A stretch of DNA of 64,000 nucleotides, taken from positions 310,832 through 374,831 of the forward strand of contig NRSV01000029.1 in the NCBI GenBank assembly GCA_002286855.1, in the 5' to 3' direction. This DNA is from Bipolaris cookei. Lineage: Eukaryota > Ascomycota > Dothideomycetes > Pleosporales > Pleosporaceae. The position numbers were made by a program, and so were the translations under genes. Positions 23,074 to 33,997 of this stretch are shown here, piece by piece. Each line of letters starts with the position of its first letter. Position 1 is the stretch's first letter. The notes under the pieces were generated by a model. That model was not told the DNA's origin. It saw only the letters and a list, made by a program, of their open reading frames with translations, and ran no database searches.

Positions 23074-24483
23074 GATGGTTCTTCATATTTTGAAGTAGTC
23101 GATGAAATGGATGGTTGAGTCAGATGCGGAACAAATATCAAGATCACAAGTACGGGATATGAATTCAAATTGATCGCTCCTTTCTCAACATATTGTTCTA
23201 TTGGCAATAAAAGAAAGTTGCCGATAACACAAAGCATGACTGTAGAAGGACCAGATCAGAGAATGTATCGTTAAATATCCTAGGTTAACCACGAATATGT
23301 GAGTGTCGTCGACAGTATATCCCAGGGGCTCACCGCGAATGGCGGCAGAAGTGGCATAATTTACTTTCTGGCTGGATAATGAGTATCAAGGACGTCTCAT
23401 TGTTTCACAATGGCACTGTTCCAGCTCATAGACCATGAACACATGCTTGGATATACGCATTTGCACGTGGTATTCTTGGGATTAATTTCGTGACTGTGGC
23501 TAGGATGGCTCTAAAACTGTTGATTGAAACGCCCGGTTGAAATAGAAACAGTGCAGGATGGAAATCCTTGGATCGGTGATGGCACGTGACGGGCACCCAC
23601 GAATATGTACACTGGCTAGGATTGATGTGACGCAGCACAGGCATTACTGGACAGGCTAGCAAAGTGAATGACGTTTGCCGCAGATTACCAAACCAGTGTT
23701 TGACCGGGTGCGAAGAAGCGGAATTCTCGCCTAGACATGGATATACATATGTAAGTACACAAGTAGGATGGTGTATCGGCAGCGAGGGGCTTGATTGAGG
23801 CGTTGGCGATGCAGCCAGGAAACGTCTGTGGAAAAGGACCGAGCCGCAACTCCTTTTGAGAGGTCGAGGAGGCAGGAACAGGCTAGGCGTCGACGCTAGC
23901 GACGCACTAGTGTGGTGTAACGTACCCAAACGATGTGTTTCAGAACAGGGCAGGGGCGTGTGCGTTCGGGGAAGCAGTGACCCAGCGACGATACGCCAAA
24001 ATAATTCACTCTCCTCCTCCTGCCTGGCGGCACGACGACGACAACGACAACGACGACAACACCAACACCAACACCAGCAATCACACCGCTTCGACTCCCA
24101 GCCACTGCTGACCAGTCCCTCCTCCCCACCGCCTCCCGAGCACAGCCGCATTGCTATTCACTGGGCTGAACCGCCTCGCCCTGTCTCGCCCCGCCGACGG
24201 CGTCTCCGAAACTCGCATGTTCGTCAGACATCAGCGCCACCTCAACTCCACACTATCGCTCCTTTCTCGATAAACTACCTACGACCGCATGCGACGCCTG
24301 TCATCTGCCGCTGGACGACGGACGCGACCTGGCCCTCTTTGTTTGCATTGCCAAAGCACCCTCGAAGGCGCTTACTGAGTCCCTGCGCAACCCGCTCCGA
24401 CCAACCGCGCCTCGCTTCGCTTGGCTCCCGCTCAACGCCCGCCAGCCTCCAAACATTGAACACGCCGCGAGGCATGAGCTAGG
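23074..24483. other. Long region upstream of the Tea4-like gene
   Basis: 1.4 kb with no supported gene. Overlapping frames of 241 codons (minus, 23426-24151) and 208 codons (plus, 23856-24482) look like low-complexity chance frames. A (GAC/AAC)n tract lies at 24032-24078. It probably includes the promoter and 5' UTR of the polarity gene. Confidence 0.5.
24032..24078. repeat. GAC/AAC trinucleotide tract
   Basis: An imperfect run of GAC, AAC and ACC triplets lies about 400 bases before the polarity-scaffold start codon. Confidence 0.8.
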
Positions 24484-27400
24484 ATGACGCGCCCTCACAT
24501 CATCAGAGCAGGTACGAGCATGGCTAACCCGTGTGCCATTCGACGTGCGTGGGCTAATTCATGGCGGTAGATACGATTGACCTGCAGGACAAGTTATCCC
24601 CGACCGCCCAAGACCACTCCCACCAGCCCGAGCACCCAGCGCCTCTTGGAATAGGCCCAGCCGCGCCCCATCAGCAGGCCGCTATCCGCCATGTAGAGAA
24701 GGAGCGTTCCTCGGAAGAGGCACGCCTGCACGATGTCTGGACCCATGGCAACAGCACGCTCCGAGACGACCCCGGGTCTGACGACGAACGCACCGTCACA
24801 AACAACACAAAGGGACGCCAGCCTGGGCATGATGAGCCCGCAGTGAGGTTGAATGGTGGCGTACTTGGTGACGATGATGCCGATATGCAGGATGCTGACG
24901 TGGAGGAAGATATGGACGACGATATGATGGACAAAATTTCGAGTTCGCCTTCGATTGACGATGGTGGGTATTTTTTACCTTTTGATTCCGCGACTTGGCT
25001 CGCAAGACAGGAGTCTCTGACACCACAGTCTTCGCCGATGCCCTTAACAGTTGCTTCTTCCCCTCCTTTCACGAACACACCCAATCATTTTCCTATTTCT
25101 GTCGCCGATGCCGCAGGGCCATTTATGGTCACAGCATCCGACAGCTCTCTTTTGTCAACATGTCAATTCCCATCAATTTCTATTCCTTTTCATTTTCCCT
25201 CGTCTATGGAAAATTCGTCAATGGAGCATCATCGTGGTGAGTATACCTGGACAAGGGCCACTGTCACACCGGACAACAAGGACGACATGGCAGTGGAGGT
25301 GGGTATGAGTCCGAGAGCGAAGCATTTAAAGGTAATGGAACGCCGCATACAAATGATGAGGGATGATTCGCAAGCATCACTCATCTCTGAACTGGATGAG
25401 GAACAGGTCAGGAGGACGCTCAAGCCCATGAGTCGGTCCTTGCTCGGCACCTCAGACGACCCGTTTCTGGATTGCGCTCGCAGCCCACCTCGGACATCCA
25501 ACGGGACGCCTCCACCCACGCTTCAATACCCCGACGATGGAGACAGCTCTTGGACTACCGATAGTGATGCCAATTCCTGGGACGAGAGCCTGGATCAAGA
25601 CAGCGATGATGCATCCAATGACGCTTTCTTTTCTGATGACTATAGATTTATCAACTCAGGTTGGGGAGGCGAGTGCTTACGAGAAACAGAGGACATTGAT
25701 TTCGAATTCGTTTACGCTCTACACACATTCGTTGCAACCGTCGAGGGCCAAGCAAACGCGACCAAAGGCGACACGATGGTGTTGCTCGATGACAGTAACA
25801 GCTACTGGTGGTTGGTACGGGTCTCCAAGGACAACAGTATCGGTGAGTACCGATGGCCGACGCACCATTCCTCGCTGACCAAATCAAGGTTATCTGCCCG
25901 CGGAGCACATTGAAACACCCACAGAACGCTTAGCACGTCTCAACAAGCACAGGAATATTGACCTTTCTGCAACGATGCTTGGTGATACCGCCGAGAAGAC
26001 CAAGAATCCACTCAAGAAGGCCATGCGGCGGAGGAACGCAAAGACGGTACAATTTGCACCACCGACCTATGTTGAGGCATCAGACTATGACTACTCCTCT
26101 GACGAGGGTGAGGGTGAACTTTTCGGAGGCTCTGAGCCAAAAGAGATGCAACAGCAACAACAGCAAGCTACAGCACAGAACGGTGATTCGTCTCAAGAAG
26201 AGAGTCTGCAAGTGCAGCCGCTCAAAGTTAACGGCACAAGAAAGGACGCGAATGGTCAAACCGAGGGCGATGCACGACGCTCGAGTGATGACTCTAACAA
26301 ACAAGATGGACAAAGAGGAAGCGAAGACAACTTGGATCGCCCGTTGGATCCCAAAGTATCACGCAATGGTACTCTCCGCAACACCGACTCTTTTTTCAAG
26401 GACGACAACACCGAAACACGCAAGATCACACTCACACCCAATATACTTCGCGATGACTCGACTCCCTCAAGTAATGGTTCTCGAGAACGCGGACCAAGTC
26501 TAGAGAGTTTGGAGAAGAACGGCTTTGCAGACAAGGTGAAAGATGACAAGAGGAAGAGGGAGAAGAAATCGGGTATGCTCAGCGGACTGTTCAAGCGTAA
26601 GGACAAGAAGGGCAAAGGCCCGCAGGATTCTATTGACAGCGATATCGACAAGGCAGAAGAAGTGGATCGCAGCTCGCCGCAGTCGAAACCCTCGGACGAA
26701 CTTGTAGAGCGGCCATCCAACGAGCAAGTGACAGCACCTGCACCCTTGAGACAGTCAAGCAAGAACAAAGCGCATAAGCGCCCAAATCACCGAGACGACT
26801 CACCAATAAAGACAAAGGGCATCTTGAAGACGGAGAGTCCTACGGATATGGATGAGGATGATGATATGGATGTTGAAGATGAGCCAACTACACAGCAAGC
26901 CACCTCATCCATGCGTTTGGTACCGCCAGAAAAAGAGGACGAAGATCAACCGGCAGCTAAGGAACAGACCGCATCTTCTGTCTCAACTTCGAACTCTACA
27001 GCCTCAAAGAACCCCTTCAGCGGTATGATCAAGTCTCAAGCAGATGGAGAAGTGAAGCGCGAAAAGGTCACAAAGGCCAAGCAACGTGTACAGTTGGACG
27101 ATTTCGACTCGGATGAGAGCAGCGATCCCTTTGCGGATCCCGACGCTGAATGTAAAACCAGAGAAGCCGAGAAATCTGAACCGATTGAGCGTCTCTCAGA
27201 ATCACCAGTACACGTCTCTGTTGCGGACGTACAAGCAGCTCAGAAAGAAAACGGGGTAGACAAAGACAGAGAGATGGACTCTCACCATACCCCGGGCCTA
27301 TCTACAGACAGTTCAAGTCAAGAAACCAACTCGCCGATATCGACACCAACACCCGACGACAGTCCCACGAAAACCACCCAGGAGGGTATCAATGCCCCAC

Positions 27401-27834
27401 GGTCTAACTCTAGGAATACCTCGCCTACACATGTCACGTCCAACTCTACTATTCCTCCCCCTTCGAGACCCGCTCCCATCCCTGTTGAAGAATCAGAGCC
27501 TTCTCCGCCTGCTTCTTCAGAGAGCACGATACTTCCTGCTTGGTCTGACGCTTCACTGCGCGCCTATCTAGACGATGGTAGTGAGATTCGAGACATGCTC
27601 GTTGTCATTAACGACACTACAGGCGTCGTGCCAGTTGGCCCCGACCATCCCCTTATGAAGGATTACCTCGCCGAGGAGATGAAGACAATGCAAAGCTTGA
27701 GTGGCGAGCTCGACCGCTTGCTAAACGGATTAATGGAGAAGTCCATGAAAAGAGCGGGAAGTGCAGCTAGTAAAGCTAGCACGACGCGCAGTACCAGCGC
27801 CAATGGCAGATTGAGCGCAGGGGCAATGTTTTGA
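24484..27834 (+). CDS. TEA4: Tea4/Bud14-like SH3 polarity scaffold
   Basis: Three exons: 24484-24511, 24571-25842 and 25889-27834, giving 1081 aa. Tea4 (TeaC in Aspergillus, Bud14 in budding yeast) links microtubule-end markers to the growth site and recruits type 1 phosphatase. The SH3 domain is at about 384-445 (FEFVYALHTFVATVEGQ, SNSYWWLVR, then GYLPAEHIETPTERLARLNK across the intron). A PP1-docking motif of RVxF type, KTVQF, lies near 485-489, followed by an acidic Tyr/Asp stretch. The rest is disordered, Ser- and acid-rich, with a basic patch (KRKREKKSGMLSGLFKRKDKK) and a conserved helical C-terminus around SDASLRAYLDDGSEIRDML. The 28-base first exon is supported by a GTACGA donor, a GGGCTAATTC branch site and GGTAG acceptor. 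An alternative is a start at ATG 24561, which stays in frame. Confidence 0.87.
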
Positions 27835-28626
27835 AGGAGTAAAGGCTGGTCCGGAGGCATTCATCATTGTTAGTATACCCGAAAGACTGGATTTTCTTTC
27901 CTTTTTCTCCTTGACCGGCGTTGTCTTCGAGACCTGGGACACATCATGTGGGATGATTTCGGAATTCAATTGGGGTTTGTGGTTTGGGTTTGTATGTTTT
28001 TGTTTTTTTACTATGCCCCCTCCTCTTATCCCGTTCTTGCGCCTCTATTCTGGTTCCGCCTCTTTTTGTCTTTCTATTTACGGGGCTGAGGAATTATTCT
28101 ATCCGGACGGGCTATCCGGAGATCTGTTTTTCTACTTTGACTTTCTTTTTGTGTCCTCTAACCCTTCCCTCTGGTTGACTGTATGGTCAAGGTGGGCTTA
28201 GGACTGCAAGACTATTCGTTACATGACCACATCTCCAATACCCCTTTTTTCTTTTCTTCTCCAATACTTTGGATATGTTTGCGGCACTCGCTTATCTTTT
28301 TTTCTTTTTGTCTGGTTGTTCATCTTGGTTCGCGTGGGGGCTGTTGACTTGTGGCGGTATGCTTCCTTTCCCCACTTTGTATTGTGTAGCATTGAATATG
28401 CTTCCTCCCTCCTGTGGAGGCGAGAGAAGCAACTCTGGAAATACATACTTTTAATACAGAGACTTTATTTAGATATGCCCATGGTGAATGTGGCGTTGAC
28501 ACAGGCAAACAAGCTGTACTGTGAGTTTCATGAGAAGCATGTAGATATCTTCTCATGCTAGTCACTTTTGAAAAGTACATATAGTTCCCTTATAGCCACT
28601 CCGCGTATTCCCACACATAGATATCA
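27835..28626. other. Intergenic, convergent 3' ends
   Basis: 792 bases between the stops of the polarity gene and the transporter. It is T-rich on the plus strand. No gene is seen; it should hold both 3' UTRs. Confidence 0.5.
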
Positions 28627-30533
28627 TCACACCTCGACATCCTCCTTCCGCAACGCCTTGACCGGTTTCTCATCCAACACCGCCTCCTCCACCTCACAAA
28701 TACCCAGACTCTGCGCAATATGAAACAATCTCATCTTCTCCTCATGCGCCGTGCTATCCCCAAACACCGCGTCCATCTCCTCTAGACTCTTGCCCCTCGT
28801 CTCAGGGATGCAGAACCAAGTAAACACAAACGCCACCAGCGCAAACCCCGCAAACAAATTATACGTCCCAAACCCAATTCTATCCAGCATACCCGGCGTC
28901 ACAAGCCCAATGATAAAATTACACATCCACGTCGCAGAGGTGGTTAGCGACATGGCCTTTGAACGATTCCCGATGTTGTAGATTTCAGAGGGAAGCACCC
29001 AGCCGATCGGGGCCCAGGAGTAGGAAAAGTTGATGTCGTAGATGTAGATGAAGGCGATGCCTGTCCAGCCTGCGACGGGGTGCGAGGACAGCGTTGAGCC
29101 GTAGCCCCCGATTATGCCGCCGACGATCAGAAGTGAGATGCAGGTTCCGGCTGCGCCGCAGAGGAGGAGGGGGCGGCGCCCGAGTTTGTCGATGAGAAAG
29201 AGGGCGGGGATGGTCGAGAGGGTGTTTACTGTTTAACCTGTTAGTGAAAGATGGGGGGGGGGGGTTCTTTTCATCTGGAAGTGTTTCAGGAGGGGGTGAA
29301 ATATACCGATTCCATAAACACCAGTTGCCAGCAACCTCGTCGTCTTTCCTGACAACCCCAACTGGGCAAAGATCGTTGGTGCATAGTATATAATTGCATT
29401 ACAGCCGATAAATTGTTGGAAGAACATGACGCAGCAGCCGATAGCTGTGCGCTTGAAGGACGGCCAAGTGGAGAAGAGGGTTGAGTATCCGGCCAGGTAG
29501 AGCGAGACCCCTGATTTTCCCGGGAACTTCTCTCGAGCATACGTCTCTTCGAACATGACTTCTACTTTGATAGCTAGATACTCTCTCTGCACTTCTGCAT
29601 CACCGGGACTGGCACGTCGCACTCGAGCGAGTGCGCGGAGACCCGCGTCTTCGTTGTCTCGCTTACAGTAGTATCGCGGCGACTCTGGGAAGAACAACAT
29701 GCCGACTCCGAGCACAAGGCCAGGAAATATTTGGATAGCAAATGGGACACGCCATGAGGCGTCACTCTGGTCGGTGCATCCCTCCGGACCCACGTCGTTG
29801 ACGGGGTGGAAACTAGGTTTCGAGGCCGTACCACCCGTGTAGGGTATGTCTGGCGCGCATCGCGTCCCGCCAATGTACTGAGTCCCGTACTCGAGCCAGT
29901 AGGAGACGAGAATACCGAGGGTGATGGAAAGTTATTGCAGGACAACGAGTGTGCCTCGGATACCGGCTGTTGAGACCTCGCTCATGTACATGGGGACGAT
30001 CATGGTGAGCATGCCGACTGAGAAACCGGCGATTGCTCGGCCTGTCGAGATGTCAATTAGCTTGCTTATGCATGATTTGTTTGAGACGTAGTGTTACGTA
30101 CCAGCAAAAGCCATTGGAATATCGATGGCACCCGCCTGAAGCGCAGAGCCAATAGTGAAGATGACAACGGCTATAATGATTGAACCTTTGCGTCCAAAGC
30201 GATCTGCCACTGGGCCGTTGACGAGCGAGCCGAACCAAGCAGCGAGTAGCAGAGTCGATACGAACCAGCCCTTGAATGAACTATCAAGAGCAATTCTCGG
30301 AAAGGCTGTAGCGAAGGACTCCATGGTGAGGACTCCAGAAATTACTCCTTGGTCATAGCCAAAGAGGAAGCCACCGAGTGAGGCAAACTGCAAGTTTTAG
30401 GCAGGATTTGAGATGCGCAAAAAGAGTGTCTTACAGCTGATAGGCCAAGGAGGTATGGGTTCTGTCGTAGTTCCTTGTAGACACTCTTTTTCTGGGCAGC
30501 CCCAGAGCCGACTGCATATCCTGTGTCCGACAT
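28627..30533 (-). pseudogene. MFS sugar transporter interrupted by one stop codon
   Basis: Four exons (30435-30533, 30102-30387, 29307-30041, 28627-29228) join in frame to 574 codons, matching the size of fungal sugar porters with 12 membrane segments. Family marks are GGFLFGYDQGVISGVL, DRFGRKGS in the loop between helices 2 and 3, AGRAIAGFSVGML, PESPRYY, QQFIGCNAIIYYAP and PETRGKSLEEMD. At 29932-29934 the codon after LVVLQ is TAA; sugar porters have Gln here (LQQLSITLGI). Everything after it is intact, which points to a recent event, a base-call error or readthrough. The last intron contains a G12 run at 29253-29264 on the plus strand. The next gene, a P-loop kinase, diverges from it across 479 bases. 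If expressed, termination would leave about 165 residues. Confidence 0.72.
29253..29264. repeat. G12 homopolymer in an intron
   Basis: Twelve G on the plus strand lie within the last intron of the transporter, so C12 in the transcript, just before the acceptor. It resembles a polypyrimidine tract. Confidence 0.9.
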
Positions 30534-31012
30534 ATCTGCAAGCTTACCGACGGTGCGTCAATTGACTTGATTGAAAGAATTTAGAAAGCAAAGCACATGG
30601 AGCATCGCAGCACCTGATCATCCATATATGTACGTGATCGTCATCGAAAGACCTTGGAATATCACAAAGACACCACCAGTCACACACGACTTCGGGCCAC
30701 AATGGTCCGACCATACAGCAACACCAAAACTACTCCACTGGCATGCAATGCAATGCAGTTCTGTCTGAAATTTCCCCGCATGGAGAGAATTACCTGATTC
30801 ATATGTTAAAACTGGGGATTGAACATGACTTGCGCTCGGACTACTATGGTCCGAACCCCACAAGCAGCATATCTTGCAGAGGACAGGTTCGCGTGACGTT
30901 GACGTTTCGATCATTTTGACCCAACTTTTGCAATTATCACATCTCACTTAATCTCCTTGAAACTTTCTGTCTTTTCGCTTAACAATCCATCAACCTGTTC
31001 CAGCCACAAGAG
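30534..31012. other. Shared upstream region, transporter and kinase
   Basis: 479 bases between divergent starts. No gene is seen. TGGTCCGA at 30703-30710 and ATGGTCCGAACC at 30847-30858 share the core TGGTCCGA, a possible but unproven site. Confidence 0.4.
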
Positions 31013-31819
31013 ATGACGAACGATACTCGTGTGGATAAGCTTCCTGCAGCTATCCGAGACTTGGTCAAGCGCACGGAAAAGCTTCTCGCTCGCCAAGCCT
31101 CTAACCCCAGTCAACGCATGCTCGTTGCGCTTGCGGGTGTGCCAGGAGCTGGCAAGTCAACAGTATCCGATGCGCTCTTAATCGAGTTAGCGGCGCGAGG
31201 CATCAAAGATGTTGCCATAGTGCCAATGGTAAGTAGCAATTGCAGCAAGTGCCAGGGGTTCTGACGATATCAGGACGGTTTCCATTATACTCGCGAAGTT
31301 TTGTCGACTTTTGCGGATGCAGATGTAGCATTCAAGAGACGCGGTGCTCCCTTCACTTTTGATGCAGAAGGATGCGTCAAACTTGTGAAGTCGCTCAAGG
31401 CTGCACCTGTCACTGCAGATGGCGAAGAGGACTTGTGCATAACTGCACCGACCTTTGATCATGCAGCGAAAGATCCGGTGGAGAATGGTATCCGCATCTC
31501 TTCCCGCACACGCCTCATCATTGTTGAGGGCAACTACACGCTATTGAAACAAAAGCCGTGGGATGAAATTGCGGAGATCTGCGATGAGAGGCGCGTAATT
31601 GCTCCTCGCTGATGCCATAAACCTTGACTGACATTGCGTAGGTGGTTTGTGGATGCACCTATGGAAGTCGTTCGTGATCGCTTAGCCCAGCGTCACCTTG
31701 CTGCTGGAATTGAATCTTCAAAAGTGACAGCCATTGCCAGAGCTGAAGAGAATGACATCCCCAACGGCAAGCTGATACGGTCATTGCTCATCAAACCAGA
31801 CGTGATAATTGAGAATTGA
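31013..31819 (+). CDS. P-loop kinase, uridine kinase/PRK superfamily (Yfh7-like)
   Basis: Three exons: 31013-31228, 31274-31590 and 31642-31819, giving 236 aa. The Walker A loop is GVPGAGKST near residue 40. DGFHYTREVL begins exon 2 and is the substrate-binding stretch of the uridine kinase/pantothenate kinase group. APTFDHAAKDPV and IIVEGNYTLL follow, then RWFVDAPMEVVRDRLAQRH, the lid region. Bacterial relatives phosphorylate sugars or nucleosides. The substrate here is unknown; yeast Yfh7 is the closest fungal type I recall. The second intron has no GT donor that keeps frame: the join needs AG|G for Arg, which makes the intron GC-AG (31591-31641, starting GCGCGT). The gene ends 50 bases from the stop of the convergent Zn2Cys6 gene. 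Confidence 0.84.
31591..31641 (+). other. GC-AG intron in the kinase
   Basis: Starts GCGCGT and ends GCGTAG with a CTGAC branch-like site before the acceptor. The only nearby GT (31595) would shift frame and reach a stop soon after, losing the conserved RWFVDAPM join. Confidence 0.65.
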
Positions 31820-31869
31820 CAAGGATGTTAGATCCAAGCGCATACTGGAGGCTAAACGAGGCTAATACT

Positions 31870-33997
31870 CTAGAACTGCGTAGTGGACAAATCCCAATCG
31901 AAAGATGTGAACAGCTCGTTGGACTCGATAGACCATGGGAAAGTGCTTAAAGCTTCTTTATCCAGCTCAACGTTCTGGAGCATACCCGAACTGATATCAT
32001 CAACGGATACAACCTGGTCGAGGATAGCGACGCATCGTGCTGAGAGTGAATCTGTAACGAGATGTTCGCGGAACGTCTTCCTGGCTAGTCGCACATCTTC
32101 GAGCCAGGTGGGCATTTCTTTGGCGGTTGGGAAGCTGATTATGCAGAGCGTGATGACCAAAGCGGAATGGAAGAGAAAATATCTAGAACAATCAATTAGT
32201 CATCAAACCTTAGGGTAATCAATATTCACTATACTTACGTTGCGTACCATCCTTCTAATCTACTCGGTTCGCTCATTGTGTACTGGTGTATCGAAGTGAC
32301 AGTAGAATGCGCGGCATCCAAACAAAGCCGCTTACACTCGTCTTGGGCTGATTGCGTTGCTTCGTCAGGAATCTGGCCGCGCTCTGCAATTGCACGGCGA
32401 AGCAGGATTTGTCGAAAGACGATGATTTTGAGGTTCCAGAACCTCCACCATAGTCGCGACCTTGCAAAGACATACCATCGGGCTGGCATATATGGCGGAT
32501 GTGACAACTGAAAGTACAAGGGTACCATGTGCGCCCATGCCTCCATGGTAGTGTTGAATGCGAGTGCTGCTTCAGCTGATAAACTAGGTTCAGCCAACAA
32601 TCTGTTTGTGATGTGATTGGTATGCATGTGGAAGCTACTCTGTTCACGAAGTGCAGAATAAATTGTTGGAGTATCGAGTTCGATGGGAAGCTGAGTAGTT
32701 TGGGGAGTAAGTGCCTGGCGCTGGTCAATTGTGTGCAACTCGTCTTTGACCATACAGGATACTTTACCTCGTCGTTTATGTTGAGAGCGGGGTGTACGCT
32801 CATGGAATCTTGATCAGGTAACATGACTGCTCGTCCGAAAGTCGTAGAGGCTCCACTGTCAAACACATACAAGCCCCACCAGACTCTGCGTCTCGACTCG
32901 CGCTCGATCAGGCTGATATTCCAATGTGGAAGCTCTCGGTGAAGAGCTAGACTCAGAGCCGTGCGCACTGCGAGACCTAGTAGATTCCATCCTGTGTTTG
33001 GGCTGTTACGTTTCTGGCTAAGATTACTTAGCAATATAAGTGCTTGGACGGAGGACAGGCTGGCGGCTTCAAATACCGATTCATCCTGGCCAAGCGCGAG
33101 GGCTCGGCGGTACAGGTAGTCTTCGAGGCCGACTTGATCATTACTCACAGTCCACGCACCAAGGGCTATAATCGCGTGGTACAGTATGTCCCAAGACTTT
33201 TTCGGTGGCCGCGGAACCACCTCGTAGTACTGCGCGCGAAATGTTGCCTCATGAATGAATGGGTACACAACATGATAATTGAGGAAATATGCGTCGATCA
33301 AGCTGCTCGCAAGCTGCTTGACGAGAGCAGAATGCGAGATGTGTGACGAGGCCAGGACTTTTCTGAAAGATGACGGTTCCACGGCACTTTTCTGAGGTGG
33401 TGCTCCAGTTTGATGTAGGAACCCAGCCCAATCTAGCAAGCAACGCAGAAACACGACACCAGAAGTTGAGCCTGAATCACGTTAGCGCCATATGCTTTTG
33501 TCGGCGTGGGTGAGCTAACCTAGGTATCCTACCCCTGTAGGCTCTACGGAAAGGGCGGCCATGCCATCGGTTAGCCCGTCTATATTGAGGTCTTCTTCTT
33601 TCCAGTTAAATCCGTCAACATCGTTCGGCACAGCTTCGGGAAGAGTAGGTTCATTTGAGTTAGATTTAGTGCTGCCCTGAGGGCTGAGCCCGGCATCTGG
33701 TGTTCGCGACTGGATAATCTGTGGGGTTGGGATGGCTGCATTGGGAGAAGAAAGGAGCTCTTCGATATCGACACCCGGTACCAGCTGAGCGACCAGCGCT
33801 TCTAGACTGTGTAGCCGTTTCTCTACGCTCGTAAGGTACGCTCTGGTCAGTGGTGATCTGATAATCTTGCCACTGTAATGGCATTGCGCACCGCTATGGG
33901 CACAGGCAGTGCAGGAGGGTGATTCTTTAGAGCATTTGAGCTTCTTTGCGCGACAGCGGTCGCACGACAGGGCATCCTTTGGTCTTCGGTGCTCCAT
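31870..33997 (-). CDS. Zn2Cys6 transcription factor with fungal-specific domain
   Basis: Four exons: 33520-33997, 32768-33471, 32239-32690 and 31870-32182, giving 648 aa. The zinc cluster is at the N-terminus: C12, C15, C22, C29, C32 and C39 (CDRCRAKKLKC, then CTACAHSGAQC). A short coiled linker follows (SVEKRLHSLEALVAQL). The fungal transcription factor domain covers roughly residues 190-450, with AYFLNYHVVYPFIHEATF, NTGWNLLGLAVRTALSLALHR and RRRVWWGLYVFD. The C-terminal part TPTIYSALREQSSFH and WWRFWNLKIIVFRQILLRR is also typical. It should bind CGG-containing half sites in DNA. Its nearest neighbours are the P-loop kinase (convergent) and, beyond it, the disabled sugar transporter, so a link to sugar or nucleoside use is possible but unproven. 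It resembles Xlnr/Gal4-type regulators in layout. Confidence 0.9.

Noticed and set aside
23426..24151. A 241-codon minus-strand frame and an overlapping 208-codon plus-strand frame (23856-24482).
   Set aside because: Both are low in complexity, follow the GAC/AAC tract, show no domain or splice logic, and lie in the 5' flank of the polarity gene.
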